The translations under genes were made by a program, and so were the position numbers. The notes beneath the pieces are model-generated. The model did no database searches, was not told where the DNA came from, and saw nothing but the letters and a program-made list of their open reading frames with translations. DNA of 33,113 nt from Rhodoferax sp. (GTDB lineage: Bacteria > Pseudomonadota > Gammaproteobacteria > Burkholderiales > Burkholderiaceae_C), in NCBI RefSeq assembly GCF_030646845.1, contig NZ_JAUSLE010000005.1, positions 1 to 33,113 on the forward strand, read 5' to 3'. How positions within the stretch are numbered: the stretch's first letter is position 1; every line of letters starts with the position of its first letter. This document shows, one piece after another, positions 24,334 through 33,113 of this stretch.

Positions 24334-24984
24334 TTACTTGCCAGCGGCGCGGGTACCGACTACTTCGATTTCCACGCGACGGTTTTTGGCGCGACCTTCT
24401 TTGGTCTTGTTATCAGCCACAGGCTGCACTTCGCCTTTGCCTTCGGTGTAAACGCGGTTCTTCTCGATGCCCTTTGACACCAAGTAGGCCTTCACAGCTT
24501 CAGAGCGCTTGACCGACAACTTCTGGTTGTAACCATCGGTGCCGACAGCGTCGGTGTGACCCACAGCGATGATGACTTCCAGGTTGATGCCCTTGACCTT
24601 GCCAACCAGGTCGTCCAGCTTGGCTTTGCCTTCAGGCTTGAGCACCGACTTGTCGAAGTCAAAGAATGCGTCAGCAGCGTAAGTCACCTTGGTAGCTGCG
24701 GGAGGAGGAGGAGGAGGAGCAACTGGTGCGGGAGCAGGAGCAGCTGGGGCAGCAGCAGGTGCGGGTGCAGGTGCGGCAGCAGCCACAGGAGCCACAATCG
24801 CGCCATCGCAACCAACGGCCGCAGTAGCGGGTGTCCAGTTGGAATTGCGCCAGCACAGTTCATTGGTGCCGTTCTTCCAGGTAGTGCCAGTGCTGTTAAC
24901 CCAGTTGTCGATGGTTTGTGCGCCAGCAGCGGTTGCAAGTGCTGCGGAAGCAATCAACATTGCCACTTTATTCAATTTCTTCAT
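24334..24984 (-). CDS. ompA: OmpA-family outer-membrane protein
   Basis: I start at the ATG at 24984 (MKKLNKVAMLIASAALATAAGAQ), which has AGGAG six bases upstream. A signal peptide (1-22) is followed by a short region (TIDNWVNSTGTTWKNGTNELCWRNSNWTP), a Pro/Ala linker (about 60-95, with a run of seven prolines), then the OmpA C-terminal peptidoglycan-binding domain (DAFFDFDKSVLKPEGKAKLDDL, VGHTDAVGTDGYNQKLSVKRSEAVKAYL, NRRVEIEVVG). The usual eight-stranded barrel is missing; the 216-residue protein is the short OmpA form of Comamonadaceae. It tethers the outer membrane to the wall. The promoter lies in the 248-base spacer with gyrA. Confidence 0.92.
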   Translation of the reverse strand: MKKLNKVAMLIASAALATAAGAQTIDNWVNSTGTTWKNGTNELCWRNSNWTPATAAVGCDGAIVAPVAAAAPAPAPAAAPAAPAPAPVAPPPPPPAATKVTYAADAFFDFDKSVLKPEGKAKLDDLVGKVKGINLEVIIAVGHTDAVGTDGYNQKLSVKRSEAVKAYLVSKGIEKNRVYTEGKGEVQPVADNKTKEGRAKNRRVEIEVVGTRAAGK

Positions 24985-25232
24985 GGTTCTCCTCTTGGGA
25001 AAAAAGCCGCAGCAGCGCTGCGAATAATTACGGGACGCTCTAAATGCCAATCATCTAAAACGTTGTCGTCATTGTGCCACAGCCAGAATGGGCCTTTGGA
25101 GGCGAAATCGCAAGGGGGGCATTTGTCCTACAAAAGTAAGACAAATTGTGTCTGGCCGTTGCACCTACACCACAAGGCCCGGCCCTTAGAATCAGGGGTT
25201 GCCTTTGACATAGCCTTAGCCACGACCACTCC
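24985..25232. promoter_or_regulatory. Divergent ompA-gyrA control region
   Basis: This 248-base spacer drives ompA leftward and gyrA rightward. It contains an inverted repeat ATTTGTC-N12-GACAAAT (25121-25127 with 25140-25146) whose inner bases TAC-AAAA-GTA extend the dyad, a possible operator or stem-loop. A TAGAAT (25187-25192) could be a gyrA -10. TTGACA at 25205 has no -10 before the gyrA start and is not used. Confidence 0.45.
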
Positions 25233-27869
25233 ATGACCCAGTTCGCCAAAGAAACCTTGCCCATCAGCCTTGAAGAGGAAATGCGGCGCAGCTATCTCGA
25301 TTACGCCATGAGCGTGATTGTGGGGCGCGCCCTGCCCGATGCGCGAGACGGGCTGAAACCGGTGCACCGGCGGGTTTTGTTCGCCATGCACGAACTCAAC
25401 AACGACTGGAACCGACCGTACAAGAAATCGGCGCGTATTGTTGGTGACGTCATTGGCAAGTACCACCCGCACGGCGACAGCGCGGTGTATGAAACCATCG
25501 TGCGTATGGCACAGGACTTCTCTCTGCGCCACATGCTGGTGGACGGCCAGGGCAATTTCGGATCTGTGGACGGCGACAACGCTGCAGCCATGCGATACAC
25601 CGAAATCCGTATGTCCAAGATCGCGCATGAATTGCTCGCCGATCTGGACAAAGAAACGGTAGATTTCGGCCCCAACTACGACGGTAGCGAGCAAGAGCCG
25701 CTGGTCATGCCAGCCCGCTTCCCCAATTTGCTGGTCAATGGCTCCTCCGGCATTGCGGTGGGCATGGCCACTAACATCCCTCCGCACAACCTGAACGAAG
25801 TGGTTGATGGCTGCCTGCATTTGCTGCGTAACCCGCAGGCCACAATTGACGAGTTGATGGAGATCATCCCGGCGCCGGACTTCCCGACGGCGGGCATCAT
25901 TTACGGCATCAACGGCGTCAAGGACGGCTACCGCACCGGGCGGGGCCGCGTTGTCATGCGCGCCAAATGTCATTTTGAAGACATTGACAAGGGGCAGCGG
26001 CAGGCGATCATCGTCGATGAATTGCCCTATCAGTGCAACAAAAAGACCTTGCAGGAACGCATGGCCGAGCTGGTGCACGAGAAGAAGATCGACGACATCA
26101 GCCACATTCAGGATGAGTCGGACAAGTCCGGCATGCGTCTGGTCATTGAGCTCAAGCGTGGCGCCGTCCCCGAAGTGGTGCTCAACAACCTGTACAAACA
26201 AACGCAGTTGCAGGACACGTTTGGCATGAACATGGTGGCGCTGATCAATGGTCAGCCCAAACTGTGCAACCTCAAGGACTTGATTGAAGTCTTCCTGGAA
26301 CACCGCCGTGAAGTGGTGACGCGGCGCACCATCTTCAACCTTCGCAAGGCACGCGAGCGCGGCCATGTGCTGGAAGGCCTGGCGGTGGCCTTGGCGAACA
26401 TCGACGAATTCATCCGTATCATCCGCGAATCACCGACGCCTCCGGTGGCCAAAGTCGAGTTGATGAACAAACCTTGGGATAGCAAGCTGGTGCGCGAAAT
26501 GCTCACCCGCACCCGCGCCGACGGCGGCATGATCAACGCCGACAGCTACCGTCCCGATGGTTTGGAAAAAATGTACGGCATGGGCAGCGACGGCCTGTAC
26601 CGTTTGTCAGACACGCAGGCGCAAGAGATCCTGCAAATGCGCCTGCAACGCCTGACCGGGCTGGAGCAGGACAAGATCGTGGCCGAATACAAAGAGGTGA
26701 TGGCCGAGATTGACGACCTGCTCGACATTCTGGCCCGACCCGAACGAGTCACCACCATCATCAGCGAAGAACTCTCGGCCATCAAGACCGAGTTCGGCCA
26801 AACCAAGCTAGGTGCGCGCCGCAGCATGGTGGAGTACAGCTCGTTTGACCTCAGCACGGAAGACTTGATCACCCCCACGGACATGGTGGTGACGCTCTCG
26901 CACAGCGGCTACATCAAGAGCCAGCCGCTGAGCGAATACCGGGCACAAAAACGCGGTGGTCGCGGCAAGCAGGCCACGGCCACCAAGGAAGACGACTGGG
27001 TCGACCAGCTCTTCATTGCCAACACGCACGATTACATCCTGTGCTTCAGCAACCGCGGCCGCCTTTACTGGCTCAAAGTCTGGGAAGTGCCACAGGGCTC
27101 GCGCGGTTCGCGTGGCCGCCCCATCGTCAATATGTTCCCCTTGCAAGAGGGTGAAAAGATCAACGTCGTGCTGCCGCTGACCGGCGACAAGCGCAGCTTC
27201 CCGGCCGACCAGTATGTGTTCATGGCAACCAGTATGGGCACCGTCAAGAAGACAGCGCTCGATGAGTTCAACAACCCGCGCAAGGGCGGCATCATCGCTG
27301 TGAACCTGGATGACGGCGACTACCTGATTGGCGCCGCCCTCACGGATGGCAAGCACGACGTCATGCTGTTCAGCGATGGTGGCAAGGCTGTGCGTTTTGA
27401 CGAGAACGACGTGCGCCCCCTGGGCCGCAATGCCCGCGGTGTGCGCGGCATGATGCTTGAAGAGGGCCAGGGCGTGATTGCCATGCTGGTGGCCGAAGAC
27501 GAGGAGCAAAGCGTGCTGACCGCCACCGAGAACGGTTACGGCAAGCGCACCAGCATCACCGAGTACACCCGCCACGGTCGCGGCACCAAGGGCATGATTG
27601 CCATTACCCAGTCGGAGCGCAATGGCAAAGTCGTGGCCGCCACGCTGGTGCATGCCGACGACGAGATCATGCTGATCACCGACAAGGGTGTGTTGGTGCG
27701 TACGCGAGTCAGCGAGATCCGCGAACTCGGCCGCGCCACGCAAGGGGTCACACTGATTGGTCTGGACGAAGGCTCCAAGCTGAGCGGCCTGCAGCGGATC
27801 GTTGAAAACGATGCCAACCCGGTGGACGATGACACGACAGGTGACGACGAGGTCGGTTCCACGGCCTGA
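25233..27869 (+). CDS. gyrA: DNA gyrase subunit A
   Basis: This 878-residue subunit (E. coli 875) cuts and rejoins DNA in the gyrase A2B2 complex. The catalytic Tyr122 is in AAAMRYTE, matching the E. coli position. The quinolone-determining region reads [10 protein letters not shown]: Ser83 is the sensitive residue, and position 87 is Glu rather than the usual Asp. The GyrA box near residue 572 reads QKRGGRGKQ. The C-terminal beta-pinwheel (540-840) shows the repeating strands; the tail ends acidic ([14 protein letters not shown]). Gene order gyrA-pheA follows, 117 bases apart. It is monocistronic or loosely linked. Confidence 0.97.
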   Translation: MTQFAKETLPISLEEEMRRSYLDYAMSVIVGRALPDARDGLKPVHRRVLFAMHELNNDWNRPYKKSARIVGDVIGKYHPHGDSAVYETIVRMAQDFSLRHMLVDGQGNFGSVDGDNAAAMRYTEIRMSKIAHELLADLDKETVDFGPNYDGSEQEPLVMPARFPNLLVNGSSGIAVGMATNIPPHNLNEVVDGCLHLLRNPQATIDELMEIIPAPDFPTAGIIYGINGVKDGYRTGRGRVVMRAKCHFEDIDKGQRQAIIVDELPYQCNKKTLQERMAELVHEKKIDDISHIQDESDKSGMRLVIELKRGAVPEVVLNNLYKQTQLQDTFGMNMVALINGQPKLCNLKDLIEVFLEHRREVVTRRTIFNLRKARERGHVLEGLAVALANIDEFIRIIRESPTPPVAKVELMNKPWDSKLVREMLTRTRADGGMINADSYRPDGLEKMYGMGSDGLYRLSDTQAQEILQMRLQRLTGLEQDKIVAEYKEVMAEIDDLLDILARPERVTTIISEELSAIKTEFGQTKLGARRSMVEYSSFDLSTEDLITPTDMVVTLSHSGYIKSQPLSEYRAQKRGGRGKQATATKEDDWVDQLFIANTHDYILCFSNRGRLYWLKVWEVPQGSRGSRGRPIVNMFPLQEGEKINVVLPLTGDKRSFPADQYVFMATSMGTVKKTALDEFNNPRKGGIIAVNLDDGDYLIGAALTDGKHDVMLFSDGGKAVRFDENDVRPLGRNARGVRGMMLEEGQGVIAMLVAEDEEQSVLTATENGYGKRTSITEYTRHGRGTKGMIAITQSERNGKVVAATLVHADDEIMLITDKGVLVRTRVSEIRELGRATQGVTLIGLDEGSKLSGLQRIVENDANPVDDDTTGDDEVGSTA

Positions 27870-27874
27870 TTACT

Positions 27875-27964
27875 GTGTTTTTTGTGGCCATCATTTGCGG
27901 TGTGATGCCGATCGAGGGCGTGCAGGCGCAAATGCGCTACATGCGAGAATTTCAAGACACCTGA
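27875..27964 (+). CDS. Possible 29-codon small ORF between gyrA and pheA
   Basis: A GTG at 27875 opens a frame ending at the TGA 27962-27964 and reading VFFVAIICGVMPIEGVQAQ followed by MRYMREFQDT. The first 19 residues look like a hydrophobic export signal with a possible cleavage site at VQAQ. It may be a remnant, a leader, or chance. No ribosome site is clear. Confidence 0.2.
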   Translation: MFFVAIICGVMPIEGVQAQMRYMREFQDT

Positions 27965-27986
27965 AGCTGAAGAACCAAGTCACCCC

Positions 27987-29069
27987 ATGGCGAAAACGCT
28001 CTCCGAATTACGCACGCAAATCGACGCCCTCGATCTGGAACTGCTGGCGCTGCTGAACCGGCGGGCTGCGCTCGCCCATGAAGTCGGTGAAATCAAGCGC
28101 GTGGACGGCTCCCCGATTTTTCGCCCTGATCGCGAAGCACAGGTGATCAGCAACCTGCAGGCCGCCAATCCCGGTCCGCTCAAGAGCAGCAGCCTGGCGG
28201 TGATCTGGCGCGAGATCATGTCAGCCTGTCGCGCGCTGGAGGCCGGCCAGCGGGTCGCCTATTTGGGCCCCGCCGGCACGTTCAGTGAACAGGCGGCGCT
28301 GCAATACTTTGGCTCCAGCATCGAGCGCGTGCCTTGCGTCAGCATTGATGAGGTGTTCAGGGCCACGGCGGCAGGCAGTGCCGAGTTTGGTGTGGTGCCG
28401 GTGGAAAACTCCAGCGAAGGCGTGATCTCCCGCTCCCTTGATTTGCTGTTGAACTCTCCCCTGCACATCGTCGGCGAAACAAGTTTTTTGGTGTGTCACA
28501 ACCTGCTTCGGTTAACCCCAACGCTTGCCGGCATTGAGGTGGTTTATGCCCATCCCCAGGCCCTCGCCCAGTGTCAGGACTGGCTCACTGCGCACTTGCC
28601 CAATGCCGAACGGCGGGCAGCCTCCAGCAATGCCGAGGGCGCGCGACTGGCATCCGGCAACCCAGCCTGGGCGGCCATTGCCAGTGAACGCGCCGGCAGC
28701 GAGTTTGGGCTGCATGTGGTCTCCCACGCCATCCAGGACGATGCATTCAATCGCACGCGGTTTGCCGTGGTGTGCCTGCCGCAAACCCTGCCCGCGCCTG
28801 AAGCATCGGGCAAGGACTGCGTGAGTCTGATCGTTTCGGTGCCCAACAAGCCCGGCGCCGTGCACGACATGCTGATGCCGCTCAAGACGCACGGCGTGTC
28901 CATGACCCGTTTTGAGTCGCGCCCGGCGCGCTCGGGTCAGTGGGAGTATTATTTTTACATTGACATCCAGGGTCACCCCTCGCAGCCGCATGTCGCTCTG
29001 GCGCTCAAGGATCTCCAGGGACTTTGTGCCTTCTATAAGGTGCTTGGCACCTATCCAGTGAGTGAATGA
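27987..29069 (+). CDS. pheA: Bifunctional chorismate mutase/prephenate dehydratase
   Basis: This 360-residue enzyme takes chorismate to phenylpyruvate. Residues 1-90 are an AroQ-type chorismate mutase (LRTQIDALDLELLALLNRRAALAHEVGEIKR). Residues 92-270 are prephenate dehydratase (YLGPAGTFSEQAAL, FGVVPVENSSEG, with the catalytic Thr-Arg-Phe in FNRTRFAVV). Residues 280-355 are an ACT domain with GAVHDML and ESRPAR, the phenylalanine-binding site for feedback control. The start codon ATG at 27987 is 117 bases after gyrA, where related genomes often have serC. tyrA follows after 28 bases, in the same operon. Confidence 0.96.
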   Translation: MAKTLSELRTQIDALDLELLALLNRRAALAHEVGEIKRVDGSPIFRPDREAQVISNLQAANPGPLKSSSLAVIWREIMSACRALEAGQRVAYLGPAGTFSEQAALQYFGSSIERVPCVSIDEVFRATAAGSAEFGVVPVENSSEGVISRSLDLLLNSPLHIVGETSFLVCHNLLRLTPTLAGIEVVYAHPQALAQCQDWLTAHLPNAERRAASSNAEGARLASGNPAWAAIASERAGSEFGLHVVSHAIQDDAFNRTRFAVVCLPQTLPAPEASGKDCVSLIVSVPNKPGAVHDMLMPLKTHGVSMTRFESRPARSGQWEYYFYIDIQGHPSQPHVALALKDLQGLCAFYKVLGTYPVSE

Positions 29070-29097
29070 ATGATGACCATGAAGCCGAGGAAACAGG

Positions 29098-29970
29098 ATG
29101 TTTGAACAACTGGGCATTATTGGTTGTGGCTTGATGGGCGGATCATTCGCCCTTGCGCTCAAGCGCGCGGGTTTGGTCAAGCGTGTAGTCGGCTATAGCA
29201 AGTCGCCGTCCACCACGGAACGAGCGCGCCAGATGGGTGTCATTGATGTGGAAGCTCCGTCTGCCTTGCTGGCAGTGTCAGGTGCCGATATTGTCCTGAT
29301 CGCGGTGCCTGTATCAGCCACCGAAGCCACCTTCAAGGCGATCAAACACCTGGTGACCCCCCAGATGCTGGTTATGGACGTCGGCTCTACCAAGCGCGAT
29401 GTAGTGGACGCCGGTCGCAGGGCCCTGCGCGAGCAAATCGGATCGTTCGTACCAGCCCACCCCATCGCGGGCCGGGAAGTCTCGGGTGTCGAACATGCCG
29501 ATGCCGACCTTTACACCGGCAAACAGGTGATTCTCACGCCCATTGAACGGACCCTGACGGTGCAGTTGCAAAAGGCCGTCGACGTCTGGACCGCGCTAGG
29601 TTGCCGTGTCGTCAAGATGTCGCCCGAGTCGCATGATGCGGCATTTGCCGCCGTCAGTCACCTGCCACATCTGATTTCATTTGCCCTGATGAACGCCATC
29701 TCGGGCCAGCCACAAGGCAAAGATTACCTGTCACTGGCAGGTCCCGGCTTTCGCGACTTCACCCGCATTGCCGCCAGCGACGCCAAGGTGTGGCGTGACA
29801 TCCTGGTCTCCAATCGCGAAGAGTTGCTGGCGCAGTCAAAGATCTTCCAGCGCAATCTCCAGGCGCTCGAACTCATGATCTCCAGTGGCAACGGCGAAGC
29901 ACTTGAAGGCTTGATTGAACAGGCCAGTCTGACCCGTGCCAACTGGAGCATGGCCAAAAGTCAAAAATAA
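29098..29970 (+). CDS. tyrA: Prephenate dehydrogenase
   Basis: This 290-residue NAD(P)-dependent enzyme converts prephenate to 4-hydroxyphenylpyruvate (or arogenate to tyrosine). The N-terminal Rossmann loop is [15 protein letters not shown] (residues 6-20), followed by [10 protein letters not shown] and the catalytic His in PAHPIAGRE. The C-terminal helical dimer domain has [10 protein letters not shown] and [14 protein letters not shown]. There is no mutase domain and no ACT domain, so its regulation differs from PheA. It sits between pheA and aroA; its stop overlaps the aroA start by one base (TAATG). Confidence 0.95.
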   Translation: MFEQLGIIGCGLMGGSFALALKRAGLVKRVVGYSKSPSTTERARQMGVIDVEAPSALLAVSGADIVLIAVPVSATEATFKAIKHLVTPQMLVMDVGSTKRDVVDAGRRALREQIGSFVPAHPIAGREVSGVEHADADLYTGKQVILTPIERTLTVQLQKAVDVWTALGCRVVKMSPESHDAAFAAVSHLPHLISFALMNAISGQPQGKDYLSLAGPGFRDFTRIAASDAKVWRDILVSNREELLAQSKIFQRNLQALELMISSGNGEALEGLIEQASLTRANWSMAKSQK

Positions 29971-32000
29971 TGTTCTCCACTGCCTTTCTTGATATCCCGC
30001 CGCTCACGGCAGCGGGCGGCACCATTGTTCTCCCAGGCTCCAAAAGCATCTCCAACCGCGTCCTTCTGTTGTCTGCCCTGAGCCAGGGCACGACCACTCT
30101 GCACGATCTCCTGGACTCGGACGATACGCGCGTCATGCTCGACGCCTTGCGGCAGCTGGGCTGCGGCGTGCGGCAACGTGGCGCCACCGTCGAGATCGAT
30201 GGCCTAGGCGGCCAGCCGGGCAATAGAAAAGCCGATCTGTTCATGGGCAATGCCGGCACCGCCATACGCCCGCTCACCGCCGCGCTGGCGGTGATGGGAG
30301 GCGACTATGAGTTGCGAGGCGTGCCGCGCATGCACGAGCGCCCGATTGGCGACCTGGTCGATGCACTACGGCAACTGGGCTGCCACATCAAATACCTGGG
30401 GCAGGAAGGCTTCCCGCCGCTGCGCATTGGCGAACCGACCCTGAAGCTGGACGCGCCGATTCGGGTGCGTGGCGATGTGTCGAGCCAGTTTCTCACTGCG
30501 CTCCTGATGGCATTGCCCCTGGTAGCCCGGCAGGACGTGATCATTGAGGTGGTGAGCGAACTGATCTCCCGACCCTACATTGAAATCACGCTGAACCTGC
30601 TGGCCCGCTTCGGTATCCCGGTGGTGCGCCCGGCAGGGGAAGATCGCTGGCAGCGCTTCACCATTCCTGCGGGCAGCCAGTTCAGGTCGCCGGGCAGCTT
30701 GCACGTCGAAGCCGACGCCTCCTCCGCTAGCTATTTCATAGCGCTTGGGGCAATAGCTGCGGGGGCTACAGCCAAGAATTGCATAAGAATTGAAGGCGTG
30801 GGCGCGGATTCCATCCAGGGTGATATCCGCTTCATTGATGCCGCGCGACTGATGGGGGCGCAAGTGGTAGGCGGCCCCAACTGGCTTGAAGTGTCACGGG
30901 GACAACCCGGCGATGGATGGCCGCTCAAGGCGATCGACCTGGACTGCAACCACATCCCCGATGCGGCGATGACACTGGCCGTGATGGCCCTGTACGCGCA
31001 GGGCACCACCACCTTGCGCAACATTGCCAGCTGGCGCGTCAAGGAAACCGACCGCATTGCCGCCATGGCCTGCGAGTTGCGCAAGCTGGGTGCATCCGTG
31101 GAAGAAGGCGCTGACTACCTTCGCGTGACACCGCCAGCCTCACCTGCCGACTGGAAAGCCGCCAGCATCCACACTTACGACGATCACCGCATGGCCATGT
31201 GCTTCTCACTGGCCGCCTTCAATCCGGCAGGTCTGCCGGTGCGCATTGAAGACCCGAAGTGCGTGGCCAAGACCTTTCCCGACTACTTCGAAGCGCTGTT
31301 TTCCCTGGTACAGACACCGACGCAGGCCATTCCCGTCATTTGTGTCGACGGCCCGACCGCATCGGGCAAGGGCACCCTGGCGGCGGTGTTGGCAAAGGAG
31401 TTGGGCTACCACTTTCTGGATTCCGGCTCGCTCTACCGCATCACGGCCCTGGCGGCCCTGCAGGCCGGTCTGGCGCTGGATGCCTCACACGAATCAGCGA
31501 TTGCGGACATGGTTCAAGGCCTGTCCATCCAGTTTGCCGAGGGGCGCGTGCTGCTGAACGGGACTGACGTCAGTGAAACCATACGGACCGAAGAGGCGGG
31601 CATGAACGCCTCCAGGGTGTCGGCGCTGCCCAGGGTGCGCCAGGCACTGATCGGGCTGCAACACGGCTTTCGCCGGTTGCCCGGACTGGTCGCCGACGGG
31701 CGCGACATGGGAACGATCATCTTCCCCCAGGCTCCACTCAAGGTGTTTTTGACCGCCAGCGCCGAACGACGGGCGGAGAGGCGCTATAAACAATTGATTT
31801 CAAAGGGAATTTCAGCTACACTCCCATCTCTTCGCGCAGATCTGGAAGCACGCGATGCACGGGATTCATCTCGCAGCGTCGCGCCTCTCAAGCCGGCAGA
31901 AGATGCCCGGTTACTGGACAACTCGGATTTGACGGTTGAAAGATCGGTTGAACTGGTGTTGAACTGGTGGCAGGAAAAACAGCCGTTCGGAGCAATCTGA
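29970..32000 (+). CDS. aroA-cmk: Fused EPSP synthase-cytidylate kinase
   Basis: This 676-residue protein joins two enzymes. Residues 1-440 are 5-enolpyruvylshikimate-3-phosphate synthase: GSKSISNR (Lys25), NAGTAIRPL, the RPI loop [13 protein letters not shown] and [11 protein letters not shown], of the class I (glyphosate-sensitive) pattern. From about residue 453 comes cytidylate kinase, with P-loop [10 protein letters not shown], the substrate region LDSGSLYR and [13 protein letters not shown]. There is no internal stop and the linker is short (about [11 protein letters not shown]), so the two are one chain, linking the shikimate pathway to CMP phosphorylation. The same fusion is known in some Burkholderiales. 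A copy of the dispersed repeat lies in the codons for [13 protein letters not shown]. Confidence 0.95.
   Translation: MFSTAFLDIPPLTAAGGTIVLPGSKSISNRVLLLSALSQGTTTLHDLLDSDDTRVMLDALRQLGCGVRQRGATVEIDGLGGQPGNRKADLFMGNAGTAIRPLTAALAVMGGDYELRGVPRMHERPIGDLVDALRQLGCHIKYLGQEGFPPLRIGEPTLKLDAPIRVRGDVSSQFLTALLMALPLVARQDVIIEVVSELISRPYIEITLNLLARFGIPVVRPAGEDRWQRFTIPAGSQFRSPGSLHVEADASSASYFIALGAIAAGATAKNCIRIEGVGADSIQGDIRFIDAARLMGAQVVGGPNWLEVSRGQPGDGWPLKAIDLDCNHIPDAAMTLAVMALYAQGTTTLRNIASWRVKETDRIAAMACELRKLGASVEEGADYLRVTPPASPADWKAASIHTYDDHRMAMCFSLAAFNPAGLPVRIEDPKCVAKTFPDYFEALFSLVQTPTQAIPVICVDGPTASGKGTLAAVLAKELGYHFLDSGSLYRITALAALQAGLALDASHESAIADMVQGLSIQFAEGRVLLNGTDVSETIRTEEAGMNASRVSALPRVRQALIGLQHGFRRLPGLVADGRDMGTIIFPQAPLKVFLTASAERRAERRYKQLISKGISATLPSLRADLEARDARDSSRSVAPLKPAEDARLLDNSDLTVERSVELVLNWWQEKQPFGAI
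30728..30772 (+). repeat. Dispersed repeat, copy E (inside aroA)
   Basis: GCTAT-ttc-ATAGC (3-base loop) is followed by GCTTGGGGCAATAGCTGCGGGGGCTACAGCC, which shares CAATA and CGGGGGCTA with the other copies. It lies in frame in the codons for the conserved EPSP synthase motif ASYFIALGA, and the codons (ata, ctt, gca, aca) are unlike those of the neighbouring sequence. Confidence 0.55.
31783..31828 (+). repeat. Possible degenerate dispersed repeat, copy F (inside cmk)
   Basis: GCTATAAACAATTG is followed by TTTCAGCTACACTCCCATCT, similar to TCAGAGCTACCTACGCCCAT of copy A. The ATAGC arm is absent. AT-rich codons mark it off from its surroundings. This match is weak. Confidence 0.25.
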
Positions 32001-32120
32001 CCGCTGGAAAGATGCAAAGGCAAAATGCTTTTGCGCCCGGTCCACACAAGCCTTCTCGCGCGCGCAGCGCACCGCTTGGGTGGTTCAACAAACTAACCCG
32101 CGGAATCATCCGCATCCAAA
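32001..32120 (+). promoter_or_regulatory. rpsA leader
   Basis: This 120-base spacer ends with a hairpin GCGGA-ATCA-TCCGC (32100-32113), seven bases before the ATG, and has no Shine-Dalgarno. E. coli rpsA is likewise translated through leader hairpins without a strong SD and represses its own translation, so a similar control is plausible. Confidence 0.45.

Positions 32121-33113
<993 letters not shown>

Noticed and set aside
25205..25210. TTGACA as a -35 box for gyrA
   Set aside because: The -10 position would fall at 25228-25233, over the start codon, and does not match.
25128..26366. A 412-codon minus-strand ORF opposite gyrA
   Set aside because: It is a shadow frame that ignores the gyrA catalytic domain on the other strand.

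Overview
The window looks like chromosomal DNA of a betaproteobacterium in Burkholderiales, most likely a Comamonadaceae member of the Rhodoferax/Polaromonas type. This is inferred from the high-GC housekeeping genes, the tmRNA tag ANDERFALAA, the order ubiG-gph-ssrA next to ompA/gyrA, the fused aroA-cmk gene, a Bug-type binding protein, and a short dispersed repeat (GCTAT-N7-ATAGC followed by a GC-rich tail) that I associate with this family from memory.

Layout. 1-548 is the end of a DeoR-type regulator. 549-2250 is a low-quality accessory patch: a small membrane-anchored beta-rich protein, a decayed tyrosine-recombinase fragment, two tandem paralogous small ORFs of unknown function, and an orphan leftward terminator. 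2380-4026 holds a Sel1-repeat protein and a metallo-beta-lactamase-fold hydrolase. 4070-10322 is a catabolic locus: a LysR regulator divergent from a rightward operon iorA-iorB-Bug binding protein-acyl-CoA thioesterase. Its logic is oxidative decarboxylation of an aryl pyruvate (such as indolepyruvate) to the arylacetyl-CoA, then hydrolysis to the free acid. 10426-15380 holds a short coiled-coil protein, a YdcF-type membrane protein, a response-regulator diguanylate cyclase, a CBS-domain membrane protein and ApaH. 15428-18517 (minus) holds a DEAD-box helicase, a zinc metallopeptidase and dCTP deaminase.

18664-22315 (minus) is a purine locus: adenine/adenosine deaminase, a BMP-type purine or nucleoside binding protein and guanine deaminase, with a terminator-like hairpin between the first two. 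Then come tmRNA (ssrA) with a very strong terminator, gph, ubiG and ompA, all on the minus strand. From 25233 to the right edge the plus strand carries gyrA, pheA, tyrA, aroA-cmk and the start of rpsA, an aromatic amino-acid and nucleotide cluster in which serC, often found between gyrA and pheA in related bacteria, is absent.

The least explained signals are (i) the dispersed repeat, found between genes and also in frame inside conserved enzymes, (ii) the Asp-for-Cys change in the first iron-sulfur motif of IorA, and (iii) the accessory patch with the tandem paralogues and a lone membrane/beta-barrel protein.
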